64,000 nt of DNA from Herbaspirillum sp. WKF16 (GTDB lineage Bacteria; Pseudomonadota; Gammaproteobacteria; Burkholderiales; Burkholderiaceae_D), in assembly GCF_028993615.1 (NCBI RefSeq), contig NZ_CP118632.1, positions 186,001-250,000 of the forward strand, in the 5' to 3' direction. Both the position numbers and the translations under genes were made by a program. The notes beneath the pieces were generated by a model. The model searched no databases. It saw only the letters and a list, made by a program, of their open reading frames with translations, and was not told the DNA's origin. Shown in pieces: positions 18,713 to 27,411 of this stretch; position 1 is the stretch's first letter, and the number at the start of each line of letters is the position of its first letter.

Positions 18713-20209
18713 ATGGGCAGCAAACTCAAGAATATCAGTCTGATCGGGTTGGGCATGGTGGCAGGCGCCACCGCGATGATTCAATTCGACGCCATCGCGC
18801 AAAAGAACGCAACGGCGTCGCTGCCGCTGGAGGAGCTGCGCCAGATGGCCGACGTGTTCGGCCTCATCAAGTCCGACTACGTCGAGCAGGTGGATGACAA
18901 GAAGCTGCTGACCGAAGCCATTTCCGGCATGGTCGCCTCGCTCGATCCGCACTCGGCCTACCTGGACAAGAAGGCCTACAAGGAGCTGCGTGAAGGCACC
19001 ATGGGCAAGTTCGTCGGCCTGGGCATCGAGGTCGGCATGGAAGACGGCTACGTCAAGGTGATCTCGCCGATCGAGGATTCCCCGGCGTTCAAGGCCGGCA
19101 TCAAGGCCGGCGACCTGATCACCCGCCTGGACAGCACCCCGGTCAAGGGCCTGACCCTGGATGAAGCCGTCAAGAAGATGCGCGGCGAGCCCAACACCAA
19201 GATCACCCTGACCATCGCCCGCAAGGAAGAAGACAAGCCCATCGTGCTGACCATCATGCGCCAGGAAATCCGTGTGCAGAGCGTCAAGTCCAAGGTGGTC
19301 GAGCCCGGCTACGCCTGGCTGCGCGTCACCCAGTTCCAGGAACCGACGGTGGACGACATGGCCAAGAAGCTGGCCGCGATCTACGCCCAGGAACCCAACC
19401 TGAAGGGCATCGTGCTGGACCTGCGCAACGACCCGGGCGGCGTGCTGCCGGGCGCCATCGGCGTGTCGGCCGCCTTCCTGCCCAAGGATGCGGTGGTGGT
19501 CTCGACCAACGGCCAGATCCCCAGCTCCAAGCAGACCTTCTACGCCAAGCGCGAGTTCTACGCGGCCAACCCGCTGAACGACCCGCTGTCGCGCCTGCCG
19601 GACGCCATCAAGAAGGTGCCGATGGTGGTGCTGATCAACAGCGGCTCGGCCTCGGCTTCCGAAATCGTGGCCGGCGCGCTGCAGGACTACCAGCGCGCCA
19701 CCATCATGGGCACGCAGTCCTTCGGCAAGGGCTCGGTGCAGTCAGTGATCGCGCTGCCGCCGGAGAAGAACACCGCCGTCAAGCTGACCACCGCGCGCTA
19801 CTACACGCCCAAGGGCCGTTCGATCCAGGCGCGCGGCATCGTGCCTGACATCATGGTCGACGAATACCCCGACGGCGACGGCTTGAACGGCCTGCGCCTG
19901 CGCGAGGCCGATCTCTCCAAGCACCTGAGCAACGACACCGACAAGTCGGCCGAAGTGAAGGCGCAGGCCATGGATGAAATCGCCGAGGAACGCCTGATCG
20001 CCGCCGAGAAGAAGCGCAAGCCGCTGGACTTCGGCAGCAAGGACGACTTCCAGCTGTCCCAGGCCCTGAACCACCTCAAGGGCCTGCCGGTGAAGGTGTC
20101 CAACGCCAAGCCTGAAGTGCGCAACGAAGAAGGCAAGCAAGCCGCGCCGGTGAAGGACGACCGCAAGGACAACAAGGCGCCGCCGGAAAAGATCGACACC
20201 AACAAGTAA
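18713..20209 (+). CDS. ctpA: Carboxyl-terminal processing peptidase (S41 family)
   Basis: Serine/lysine-dyad protease of the periplasm that trims C-termini and is often linked to peptidoglycan hydrolase turnover. It has 498 residues. An N-terminal hydrophobic segment (about residues 6-25) anchors or exports it. A PDZ domain lies near residues 100-180 (GLGIEVGMEDGYVKVISPIE). The catalytic Ser is in NSGSASASEIVAGAL and the Lys in SFGKGSVQS. The tail is Lys/Glu-rich and low complexity. It starts four bases after the envC-like gene, so they are probably co-transcribed. Confidence 0.95.
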   Translation: MGSKLKNISLIGLGMVAGATAMIQFDAIAQKNATASLPLEELRQMADVFGLIKSDYVEQVDDKKLLTEAISGMVASLDPHSAYLDKKAYKELREGTMGKFVGLGIEVGMEDGYVKVISPIEDSPAFKAGIKAGDLITRLDSTPVKGLTLDEAVKKMRGEPNTKITLTIARKEEDKPIVLTIMRQEIRVQSVKSKVVEPGYAWLRVTQFQEPTVDDMAKKLAAIYAQEPNLKGIVLDLRNDPGGVLPGAIGVSAAFLPKDAVVVSTNGQIPSSKQTFYAKREFYAANPLNDPLSRLPDAIKKVPMVVLINSGSASASEIVAGALQDYQRATIMGTQSFGKGSVQSVIALPPEKNTAVKLTTARYYTPKGRSIQARGIVPDIMVDEYPDGDGLNGLRLREADLSKHLSNDTDKSAEVKAQAMDEIAEERLIAAEKKRKPLDFGSKDDFQLSQALNHLKGLPVKVSNAKPEVRNEEGKQAAPVKDDRKDNKAPPEKIDTNK

Positions 20210-20232
20210 TCCCGGCGCATCGGGATCGCTCC

Positions 20233-20263
20233 GGGCCGCTGCCGGCAAGCAGTGGCCCTTTTT
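20233..20263 (+). terminator. Intrinsic terminator after ctpA
   Basis: GGGCCGCTGC pairs with GCAGTGGCCC (one G-T pair) over six bases, followed by five T residues. Confidence 0.88.
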
Positions 20264-20300
20264 CATGGAGCGGCAGCATCGCCCACCAACCGGACCCGCC

Positions 20301-21056
20301 ATGGACGACCAACAGTTGCTGCGCTACTCGCGCCACATCCTGCTCGACGAGATCGACATCGCAGGCCAGTCGCGCCTGCTGGCCGCGCACGCTCTGGTGA
20401 TCGGAGCCGGCGGGCTGGGCTCGCCGGCCGCCATGTACCTGGCCTCGGCCGGCCTCGGCCGCATCACGCTGGTGGACGACGACACGGTGGACCTGACCAA
20501 CCTGCAGCGCCAGATCATGCACACCACGGCGCGCGTGGGCCGGCCCAAGGTCGAGTCCGGGCGCGAGGCGCTGGCGCAGATCAATCCGGGCGTGGAGGTG
20601 GTCGGCCTGGCCGAACGCGTCGAGGGCGAGCGCTTGCGGGAACTGGTGCGCGCGGCCGACGTGGTGCTCGATTGCAGCGACAACTTCGCCACCCGCCACG
20701 CCGTCAACCAGGCCTGCGTGGAGGCCGGCGTGCCGCTGGTATCGGGCGCGGCGATCCGGTTCGACGGCCAGATCAGCGTGTTCGATACGCGGCGCGACGA
20801 GGCGCCATGCTATGCCTGCCTGTTCCCGCCCGAGCGCGAGTTCGAGGAAGTGCAATGTTCGGTGATGGGCGTCTTCTCGCCGCTGGTGGGGATCATCGGC
20901 GCCATGCAGGCGGCCGAGGCCATCAAGCTGGTGGCCGGCATCGGCCGCTCGCTGGCCGCGCGCCTGCTGATCCTGGACGCGCGCGAGATGGAATGGACCG
21001 AGATCGCCGTCGCGCGCGACCGCAATTGCCCCGTCTGCGGCGCCAGGCACGCCTGA
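20301..21056 (+). CDS. moeB: Molybdopterin-synthase adenylyltransferase MoeB / ThiF-HesA family
   Basis: E1-like enzyme that adenylates the C-terminal Gly-Gly of a ubiquitin-fold sulfur carrier (MoaD or ThiS). It has 251 residues. The N-terminal LRYSRHILLDEID, ATP loop GAGGLGS, LQRQIMH, and zinc-binding CYAC and CPVC pairs are all present. It lies directly after ctpA, the usual Burkholderiales position for moeB. MoeB versus ThiF cannot be settled by sequence alone. The ATG at 20301 has only a weak ribosome site. Confidence 0.9.
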   Translation: MDDQQLLRYSRHILLDEIDIAGQSRLLAAHALVIGAGGLGSPAAMYLASAGLGRITLVDDDTVDLTNLQRQIMHTTARVGRPKVESGREALAQINPGVEVVGLAERVEGERLRELVRAADVVLDCSDNFATRHAVNQACVEAGVPLVSGAAIRFDGQISVFDTRRDEAPCYACLFPPEREFEEVQCSVMGVFSPLVGIIGAMQAAEAIKLVAGIGRSLAARLLILDAREMEWTEIAVARDRNCPVCGARHA

Positions 21057-21266
21057 ACCCGGCCGCCCGGGCCGCTTTGTTGCCGTCGGGATAAGACGGC
21101 GCGCCACTTCCGGCCTATCTTCTGGTATAAACGCTTAGTCGGCCTGCCGCTGCAACACGCCGCGCGGCGGGCCGAGGCTGTTGCCGGAATCAATAGAACA
21201 ACCACCACCACGACCAGGCGCGCCGGCGCTCCCGGTTTCTCCCGGCCGCCGAGGCGGCCCTGCCTC
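21057..21266. other. moeB-dksA intergenic region, upstream part
   Basis: Part of a 408-base gap before dksA. It contains an extended -10-like TGGTATAAA near 21123-21131 without a clear -35. The rest of the gap holds the dksA promoter and a leader of about 160 bases. Confidence 0.4.
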
Positions 21267-21294
21267 TTGGCATCCGGGAGCGTTGGTGTACAAT
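21267..21294 (+). promoter_or_regulatory. Sigma-70-type promoter for dksA
   Basis: TTGGCA (21267-21272), 16-base spacer, TACAAT (21289-21294). It gives a leader of about 160 bases before the dksA start. Confidence 0.75.
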
Positions 21295-21464
21295 CCTTGA
21301 CCGCGAAAAAGGCTGCGCCACCTGCAGTCGCGGTCCGGCAGGCAGATCAACGTCGGCGATGCGGCCGCGCGAACTTCAATCGAAGAGGTGCCCACGCGGC
21401 AAGGGAAGTGGATTCACAAGCGACCAGTTCCGGCAGCGAAGTATCCGCCGGGAAAATGGATTAG

Positions 21465-21944
21465 TTGAAAAACCCCGTAGTATTGAAAGTAAGCGAAGTG
21501 GCAACCAAAACTCCCAAAACTACCCCTGCAGCGCAACAATTGCTGACCGAGGAGCAAATCCTCAAGATGGCTGAGAAGGACTACATGAACGAAGCGCAGC
21601 TTGCTTTCTTCAAGGCCCGTCTCCAGCAACTGGAAAAGGATCTGCTCAAGAATGCGGGCGAAACCACCGAACACCTGCGCGAAACCGTGCTGGTGCCGGA
21701 CCCGGCCGACCGCGCCACCATCGAGGAAGAACACGCCCTCGAACTGCGCACCCGCGATCGCGAACGCAAGCTGCTGAAGAAGGTTCAGCAGTCCATCGTC
21801 TCGATCGACAACGGCGAGTACGGCTGGTGTGAAGAAACCGGTGAGCCCATCGGCATTCCGCGTCTGCTGGCGCGTCCGACTGCGACCCTGTCGCTGGAAG
21901 CCCAGCAACGCCGCGAGCTGAAGCAAAAGCTGTACGGCGACTGA
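21465..21944 (+). CDS. dksA: RNA polymerase-binding transcription factor DksA, cysteine-poor form
   Basis: Secondary-channel regulator that works with ppGpp, 159 residues from the TTG at 21465; a GTG at 21501 (VATKTPK) is an alternative start. The coiled-coil tip acidic region DPADRATIEEE and helix RTRDRERKLLKKV are conserved. The C-terminal zinc-finger region keeps only one cysteine: the four ligand positions read C122, T125, S143 and A146 where the E. coli protein has four Cys. Such C-poor DksA proteins are zinc-independent in some other bacteria. It is expressed from a strong promoter (21267-21294). A perfect hairpin at 21989-22011 lacks a T-run. Confidence 0.93.
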   Translation: MKNPVVLKVSEVATKTPKTTPAAQQLLTEEQILKMAEKDYMNEAQLAFFKARLQQLEKDLLKNAGETTEHLRETVLVPDPADRATIEEEHALELRTRDRERKLLKKVQQSIVSIDNGEYGWCEETGEPIGIPRLLARPTATLSLEAQQRRELKQKLYGD

Positions 21945-22164
21945 TTCGCCCCAGGGCAAGCCCGTGCCGCGCGGCGGCCGGGCCATGACGCCGGCAGCGC
22001 GGCTGCCGGCGAGGGTAGACTGACCGCATCGTTTTCAGACCGGCCCCGCCCTGTGTAGCGTCCAGGTCGCGCATCACCGCAATACCGCATCACCCGTTAC
22101 CGCCAGACAGAATTTCCACGTGCGCCGCATTTGCCCGGCGCCGCTTCCGAACCAGAACTGCGCC

Positions 22165-22566
22165 ATGCCCACCTCGCGTTCCCTGCGTCAATCAGCCTTC
22201 ATCGCCGTCCTGGCGCTGTCGCTGCTGTTCGCGCAGATGATGGGTTTCGTGCACGGCATCGCGCACGCGGGCTGGCAGAGCGGCGCGGTGCATTCGCTGA
22301 TCGACGAATCGCTGTTCGACTACGGCGAAGACCACCTCGACGCCGCGGCCGACCGCGCCGACGGCGAGCAATCGGGCCAGCACGCCCACGACCTGCATCA
22401 CTCCTGCGCCGCCTACGACGCCGCCACGCTGTCGGCCGGCGTGCATTTCGATTTCCCGCCGTTGCCGCTGCTGCCGCCGGTGCGCGTGCTGGCGCTGTGG
22501 CAGGCCTTCGCATCCTGGGATGCGCCGCTCAACTGCCATTTCTCCTCGCGCGCGCCGCCGCGCTGA
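22165..22566 (+). CDS. Small His-containing membrane/periplasmic protein of unknown function
   Basis: 133 residues from the ATG at 22165 (a GTG at 22120 would add 15). An N-terminal hydrophobic segment (SAFIAVLALSLLFAQMMGFVHG) is followed by an acidic, His-rich stretch (DYGEDHLD; SGQHAHDLHHSCAAYD) and a proline-rich tail. It immediately precedes a ZnuD-like TonB receptor, so a metal-handling role is plausible. I do not recognise a named family. Clustered His and Cys and the position are the only functional hints. Confidence 0.7.
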   Translation: MPTSRSLRQSAFIAVLALSLLFAQMMGFVHGIAHAGWQSGAVHSLIDESLFDYGEDHLDAAADRADGEQSGQHAHDLHHSCAAYDAATLSAGVHFDFPPLPLLPPVRVLALWQAFASWDAPLNCHFSSRAPPR

Positions 22567-22758
22567 ATTCCTTCCCACGCTGAACGTTCATTCTCGTTGC
22601 CGGTTGTCCCTCGTGCATCCGGCCGCGCGCGCATCGCCCTTGCCGGCGTCATGCGCCGGCGCGGCATGGGCACGTCCGGACGGCCGGCGTATTTCGCGCC
22701 GCCCCCGCATCCCTCCCTGAACCGGCGGGCGGCGCTTCGCGTACTACAAGGAATTCAC

Positions 22759-24795
22759 ATGGCACTTCAACGCCAACTTCTCGCCGCCGCGGTCGTCTCC
22801 GCTTTGTCGGCATGGTCGGTCTCCGCCTCGGCCCAGGCCATCTCCGCCGGCGGCGACGCCGCGCCGGCGCAACCCGCGCTGCAACCCATCGTCGTCACCG
22901 CCACGCCCTTCGCTTCCGACGAAAGCGTGCAGGTGCTGGCGCCGGCCAAGGTGCTGGCCGGTGACGAACTGAAGAACAAACTGGGCAATTCGCTGGGCGA
23001 CACCCTGTCCTCCGAGCTGGGCGTGTCGGCCTCGGCCTTCGGCGCCGGCGCCTCGCGCCCCATCATCCGCGGCATGGAAGGCCCGCGCGTGATGATCCTG
23101 CAGAACGGCATGGGCGTGTCCGACGTTTCCACCGTCTCCAACGACCACGCGGTCGCCACCGAGGCCGCCACCGCGCGCCAGATCGAGATCCTGCGCGGTC
23201 CGGCGGCGCTGCTGTACGGCTCGGGCGCCATCGGCGGCCTGGTCAACGTGGTCAACGACCGCATTCCCACCGAACTGGTCGGCAAGCCCACCGGCACCGT
23301 CGAGGGACGCTACGGCACGGTGGATGGCGAGAAGAACAGCTCCTTCTCGCTGGACACCTCGGCTGGCCAGATCGGCCTGCACGTGGACGGCAACTACCGC
23401 GACACCGACAACTACAAGATCCCGGGCAACGCCAGGCAAGGCGACGCTTCCAGCGCCTCGGGCCGCCTGCCCAACTCGTTCACGCACGAGACCAGCGGCG
23501 GCGTGGGCGCGTCCTATGTCGCCAACTGGGGCTACGTGGGCCTGTCGGCGGCGACCATGGATGATCACTATGGCATTCCCACCGACGAGAAGTCCTTCAT
23601 CGACCTTCACCAGAGCCGCTACGACATCGACACGCTGGTCAACAATCCCTTCGCCGGCATCGAGAAGTTCCGCTTCAAGTTCGGCTACACCGACTACACC
23701 CACACCGAGAAGGAAGAGGACGGCACGCCCGCTACGGTGTTCCGCAACCGCGTGCTGCAGACCCGCTGGGAGCTGACCCATGCGCCGTTGGCCGGCTGGC
23801 GCGGCACCTTCGGCGTGCAGACCGAGCAGGGCAACTACTCGGCGCTGTCGGCCGCGACCGGCGCCTCCGAGCTGACCCCGCCGACGCGCTCCAGCTCCTT
23901 CGCCGGCTTCCTGGTGGAAGAGCGCCAGTTCGGCCAGGTACTGGCCAGCGCCGGCCTGCGCGCCGAGAGCGTGAACCGTCGTCCGGACAGCGCCAGCGGC
24001 CTGGCCGGGCGCGACTTCAGCCTGCTGTCCTGGTCGGCCGGGGCGTTGTGGAGTTTCCAACCCGGCTACGGCCTGGGCCTGACCTACTCGCTGGCGCAGC
24101 GCGCGCCGACGGTGGAGGAGCTGTATTCCAACGGCCCGCATGAATCGACCGCCACCTTCGACATCGGCGACGGCCAGCTGAAGAAGGAGACCTCCCACAA
24201 CATCGAGCTGACGCTGCAAAAGACCGAGGGCCTGTTCCGCTGGAAGGGCAACCTGTTCCGCAACAAGGTGAACAACTTCATCTACGGCCGCACCAACGGC
24301 CAGGTGGACGACTCCGGCGCGCCGGATCCGACCGGCGAATTCACCCAGCGCTTCTGGTCGCAGGGCAACGCCACCATCCGCGGCGCCGAAGCCGAGCTGA
24401 CCTACAACTGGAACGGCGAAGGCATCTCCGGACGGGTCTTCGCCGACACCTCGCGCGGCACGCTGGACGACCTCGGCAGCCTGCCCCTGCAGCCGGCCAC
24501 GCGCTACGGCGCCGAGCTGGGCTACAAGACCGGTCCGTGGGCCGGCGGCGTGAAGGTGCTGCGCGCGCAGAAGCAGGATCGCCTGGCTTCGTTCGAGACC
24601 TACGAGACCCCGGCATACACCCAGCTCGACGCCAACCTGTCGTACACGCAGAAACTCAATGGCGTGAAGCTGACCTGGTTCGCGTTGGCGCGCAACCTGC
24701 TGAACCAGGACATTCGCCTGTCCACCTCGGTGCTGAAGGAGTCGGTGCCGCTGGGCGGCCGCAACTTCATCGTCGGCGCGCGCACCAGCTTCTAA
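22759..24795 (+). CDS. TonB-dependent outer-membrane receptor, ZnuD-like
   Basis: Outer-membrane beta-barrel receptor, 678 residues from the ATG at 22759 with an AAGGAA ribosome site. The signal peptide ends near ASAQA. The plug domain has the pattern seen in ZnuD zinc receptors: IIRGMEGPRVMILQNG, then NDHAVATEAATARQIEILRG and LLYGSGAIGGLVNVVNDRIP. The barrel closes with GGRNFIVGARTSF, with the expected terminal Phe. The zinc assignment rests on plug similarity and the adjacent His-containing protein. Copper or another metal is possible. Confidence 0.85.
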   Translation: MALQRQLLAAAVVSALSAWSVSASAQAISAGGDAAPAQPALQPIVVTATPFASDESVQVLAPAKVLAGDELKNKLGNSLGDTLSSELGVSASAFGAGASRPIIRGMEGPRVMILQNGMGVSDVSTVSNDHAVATEAATARQIEILRGPAALLYGSGAIGGLVNVVNDRIPTELVGKPTGTVEGRYGTVDGEKNSSFSLDTSAGQIGLHVDGNYRDTDNYKIPGNARQGDASSASGRLPNSFTHETSGGVGASYVANWGYVGLSAATMDDHYGIPTDEKSFIDLHQSRYDIDTLVNNPFAGIEKFRFKFGYTDYTHTEKEEDGTPATVFRNRVLQTRWELTHAPLAGWRGTFGVQTEQGNYSALSAATGASELTPPTRSSSFAGFLVEERQFGQVLASAGLRAESVNRRPDSASGLAGRDFSLLSWSAGALWSFQPGYGLGLTYSLAQRAPTVEELYSNGPHESTATFDIGDGQLKKETSHNIELTLQKTEGLFRWKGNLFRNKVNNFIYGRTNGQVDDSGAPDPTGEFTQRFWSQGNATIRGAEAELTYNWNGEGISGRVFADTSRGTLDDLGSLPLQPATRYGAELGYKTGPWAGGVKVLRAQKQDRLASFETYETPAYTQLDANLSYTQKLNGVKLTWFALARNLLNQDIRLSTSVLKESVPLGGRNFIVGARTSF

Positions 24796-24844
24796 GATAG
24801 GGACGCGGGACGCAGCTGCTTCCCGCGATCCTGCCGGTGTGCCG

Positions 24845-24893
24845 CAAAAACGGCCCGGACCGCTTCATCACGAAGCGGTCCGGGCTTTTTTTT
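24845..24893. terminator. Bidirectional intrinsic terminator
   Basis: GCCCGGACCGCTTC (24853-24866) pairs perfectly with 24872-24885, with eight T residues on the right and an A-run on the left. It serves the TonB receptor and the convergent AhpD-like gene. Confidence 0.95.
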
Positions 24894-24911
24894 CAGCGAG
24901 GTGCGCGGGCC

Positions 24912-25445
24912 TTACGCCGCCGGCGGGAAATCCACCACCGTGTCGTTGACGCGGTTGAACAGGTTGGTGAGGGTGATGGCGCTCACTGCCAGCAGGGTGT
25001 CGACGATCTGGGCGTCGCTGTAGACCGCACGCACGCGCTCGACCAGCGCGGCGGCCACGGTGCCGCGGGTGCCCACCAGGTTGCGCGCGAATTCGGTCAG
25101 CAGGTCCAGCTTGTCGTCGCCGGTAGCCTGGCCATGACGGGCGCCCAGGATGGCCTGGTTGTCCAGGCCGGCCTTCTTGCCCATCAGGCTATGGGCGGCC
25201 AGGCAGTAATCGCAGCCGGCCTTTTCGCTGACGGCCAGCTTGACCGCTTCGATTTCCTTGGCCGACAGGCTGCTCTTGCGCAGCGCGCCGTCCAGGTGCA
25301 GCACGGATTCCAGCGCCACCGGGCTGAGCATGCCCATGTTGGCGTAGGCGTTGGGAACCATGCCGGCCGCCGACTTGATAGCAGTGAACAGTTGGGCGGC
25401 CTGGCCGGTGGCTTCGGTGATCGGTTGGGTGGAGAGACGGGGCAT
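24912..25445 (-). CDS. AhpD-like carboxymuconolactone decarboxylase family protein
   Basis: 177-residue alkylhydroperoxidase-like protein with the CxxC motif in GCDYCLAAHSLMGKKAG. Overall pattern MPRLSTQPITEATGQAAQLFTAI is typical of the peroxidase-related subgroup. It is divergent from an AraC-type regulator with a cupin sensor domain, so the two probably form a regulator-target pair. It is the second CMD-fold gene of the window and not closely similar to the one at 2941-3402. The substrate is unknown. Confidence 0.87.
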   Translation of the reverse strand: MPRLSTQPITEATGQAAQLFTAIKSAAGMVPNAYANMGMLSPVALESVLHLDGALRKSSLSAKEIEAVKLAVSEKAGCDYCLAAHSLMGKKAGLDNQAILGARHGQATGDDKLDLLTEFARNLVGTRGTVAAALVERVRAVYSDAQIVDTLLAVSAITLTNLFNRVNDTVVDFPPAA

Positions 25446-25597
25446 GATGTTTTCCTTTACGGGTTGGCGCGCAGCGGCGGGATTGCCGGTGGTTCGTTGT
25501 TCGTTCAGCGCATGGACGTACTGTAGGCCCAGTCGATGTAATTTTTAATGCCATTAAATCGCTTAAAATTGCTCAAAAATCTCATCGATCGAAAAAT

Positions 25598-26578
25598 ATG
25601 GATGCCTTGAGCCGCCTGCTGTCCCTGCACCCGGTGCGCGCCGCGCTGGATATCCGCTGTCGCTTCGGCGAGCCCTGGAACCTGCGCAACGAGGCCCTGG
25701 CGCTGGGCGTGGCTCCCTATCACTTCATTCTCGAAGGCCGCGCCTGGGTCGAGGTGGCCGGCCAGCCGCCGCTGGCGCTGCAGGCCGGCGACCTGGTGCT
25801 GTTCGCGCGCGGCGCCGCCCACGGCATCTATACCGCGCCGCCCGAGCGCGCGGCGGCGGTGCGGGTGGTCGATGCGGCGGCGCCGGTGCAACTGCACGTC
25901 AACGACGGCGCCGCCGGTGGCGCGCAGCCGGTGTCCGATTTCCTGTGCGGGCAATTTCATTTCGAATCACCGCACTCCAATGCCCTGATGCAGGCCATGC
26001 CGGAGGTGGTGCTGGTGCGCGGCGACGAACTGCCAGAAGGACATGGGTTGCGCATGTTGGCCACGCTGCTGCGCGACGAATGCGGCGGGAGCGACGGCAG
26101 CGGCGCGCTGCGCGAGGGCGCGCAGGCGGTGGTGGCGGGCCTGGCCGCGGCGCTGTTCGGGTTGGCGATGCGCGCCTGGCTGGGGCAAGGCGGCCCCCAG
26201 CCGGGTTTGCTGGCGCTGCTGGCGCATCCGCGCCTGCAACGGGCGGTCCAGGCCATGCTGGATGCGCCCCAGGACGAGTGGCCGCTGGAGCGCCTGGCCG
26301 CGGCCTGCCATCTCTCGCGCGCCACCTTCGCGCGCCAGTTCCGCGAGGTCGGCGGGGCCACGCCGGGCGACATGCTGCAGCAGCTGCGCATGGCCCAGGC
26401 GGCCAGGTTGCTGGCCTACGGCAAGATGGGAACGGCCGAGATCGGCGAAGCGGTGGGCTACCAGTCGGAAGCGGCGTTCAACCGGGTGTTCAAGAAATAC
26501 AGCGGGATCGGGCCCGGCGCTTACCGGCGCCGGCTGCGCGGCGGTGCAGGGGATGCCGACCCCGCGCCGGGCGCCTGA
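25598..26578 (+). CDS. AraC-family transcriptional regulator with cupin sensor domain
   Basis: 326 residues. Residues about 10-190 form an AraC cupin_6-type domain (HFILEGRAWVEVAG, LALQAGDLVLFARGAAH); the last 100 residues carry the two AraC helix-turn-helix units (LERLAAACHLSRATFARQF; IGEAVGYQSEAAFNRVFKK). It faces away from the AhpD-like gene across about 150 bases and is its probable regulator, a very common pairing. The inducer cannot be read. Confidence 0.9.
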   Translation: MDALSRLLSLHPVRAALDIRCRFGEPWNLRNEALALGVAPYHFILEGRAWVEVAGQPPLALQAGDLVLFARGAAHGIYTAPPERAAAVRVVDAAAPVQLHVNDGAAGGAQPVSDFLCGQFHFESPHSNALMQAMPEVVLVRGDELPEGHGLRMLATLLRDECGGSDGSGALREGAQAVVAGLAAALFGLAMRAWLGQGGPQPGLLALLAHPRLQRAVQAMLDAPQDEWPLERLAAACHLSRATFARQFREVGGATPGDMLQQLRMAQAARLLAYGKMGTAEIGEAVGYQSEAAFNRVFKKYSGIGPGAYRRRLRGGAGDADPAPGA

Positions 26579-26593
26579 GGGCGGAGGCGGGGA

Positions 26594-27058
26594 TCAGCGG
26601 ATCGGCAGGCGGATGGTGTTCTTCACTTCTTCCATCACCGCGTAGGTGTGGGTCTCGCGCACGCCCTTCAACTGCAGCAGCGACTTGCCGAGGAATTCGC
26701 GATAGGCGTTCATGTCCTTGACGCGCGACTTGACCAGGTAGTCGAAGCCGCCCGCCACCATGTGGCACTCCATGATCTCGGGAATGCTCTGCACGCTCTT
26801 CTTGAACTCGGCGAAGACGTCCGGCGTGGTGCGGTCCAGCACCACCTCGATGAACACCAGCAACGACACGTCCAGCAGCTCGGGATTCAACTGCGCGGCA
26901 TAGCCCAGGATATAGCCGGCCTCCTGCAGCTTGCGCACCCGTTCCAGGCAAGCGGCGGGCGACAGGTTCACGCGCGCGGCTAGGTCGACGTTGCTGATGC
27001 GGCCATCGTTTTGCAGTTCCGCCAGAATTTTCTTGCTGATCTTGTCGAGCGTAGCCAT
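26594..27058 (-). CDS. Lrp/AsnC-family transcriptional regulator
   Basis: 154 residues. N-terminal winged helix-turn-helix (DKISKKILAELQNDGRISNVDLAARVNLSPAACLERVRKL, cited as the segment from residue 5 to 45) and a C-terminal RAM ligand-binding domain (ECHMVAGGFDYLVKSRVKD). It is divergent from livK. Two phased palindromes sit directly before its start codon, and the same 11-base core appears upstream of putA. Lrp-family PutR proteins activate putA in alphaproteobacteria. Together this suggests a proline or branched-chain amino acid sensor for the island to the right; the effector is inferred. Confidence 0.9.
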   Translation of the reverse strand: MATLDKISKKILAELQNDGRISNVDLAARVNLSPAACLERVRKLQEAGYILGYAAQLNPELLDVSLLVFIEVVLDRTTPDVFAEFKKSVQSIPEIMECHMVAGGFDYLVKSRVKDMNAYREFLGKSLLQLKGVRETHTYAVMEEVKNTIRLPIR

Positions 27059-27063
27059 GGTTT

Positions 27064-27107
27064 CTGAATTTTATTCAGTAAAATAATTTTAAAGAGAATT
27101 TAATTCT
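27064..27107. promoter_or_regulatory. Two phased palindromes in the lrp-livK divergent region
   Basis: CTGAAT-TTT-ATTCAG (27064-27078) contains the 11-mer GAATTTTATTC (27066-27076). AGAATT-T-AATTCT (27095-27107) contains GAATTTAATTC (27096-27106). The two 11-mers differ by one base and start exactly 30 bases apart, about three helical turns. The first lies six bases from the lrp start, so autorepression is likely. Confidence 0.7.
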
Positions 27108-27411
27108 GATTATAAAGGCAATAAACACGCCTAATATCAGGGAAGAGTAAATAGAATCCTCCCTCATAAAAAATACAACGTAATGCGGGCATGGCGCGCC
27201 AACGGCGGCGCGCTTGCGCGGATGACAGCAGCATTTCCGGAATTTCTTTTACGAGTTTTATATGTTCGTACCTGCAACGGCGCAGCCAGTACAGCATCGA
27301 CGGAACCGCGGCCTCGCGTCCCACTGGGACCGGGGTGGCGCATATCCTGCTTTTCCAGCGTTTTAACCAATCACCCGCAGTCTGACTTTCTAGAAGAGAG
27401 GAAACACCCAC
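27108..27411. other. lrp-livK intergenic region, livK side
   Basis: A 304-base remainder of the divergent gap. It is AT-rich near the Lrp sites, then GC-rich. It carries the livK leader and an AGAGAGGAAA ribosome site before 27412. No other gene is supported. Confidence 0.5.

Noticed and set aside
21989..22011. Intrinsic terminator after dksA
   Set aside because: The 10-base stem is perfect but there is no T-run, so it was not listed as a terminator.
22070..22094. Zur operator before the ZnuD-like receptor
   Set aside because: The repeats are direct, not palindromic, and do not resemble the AT-rich Zur consensus.
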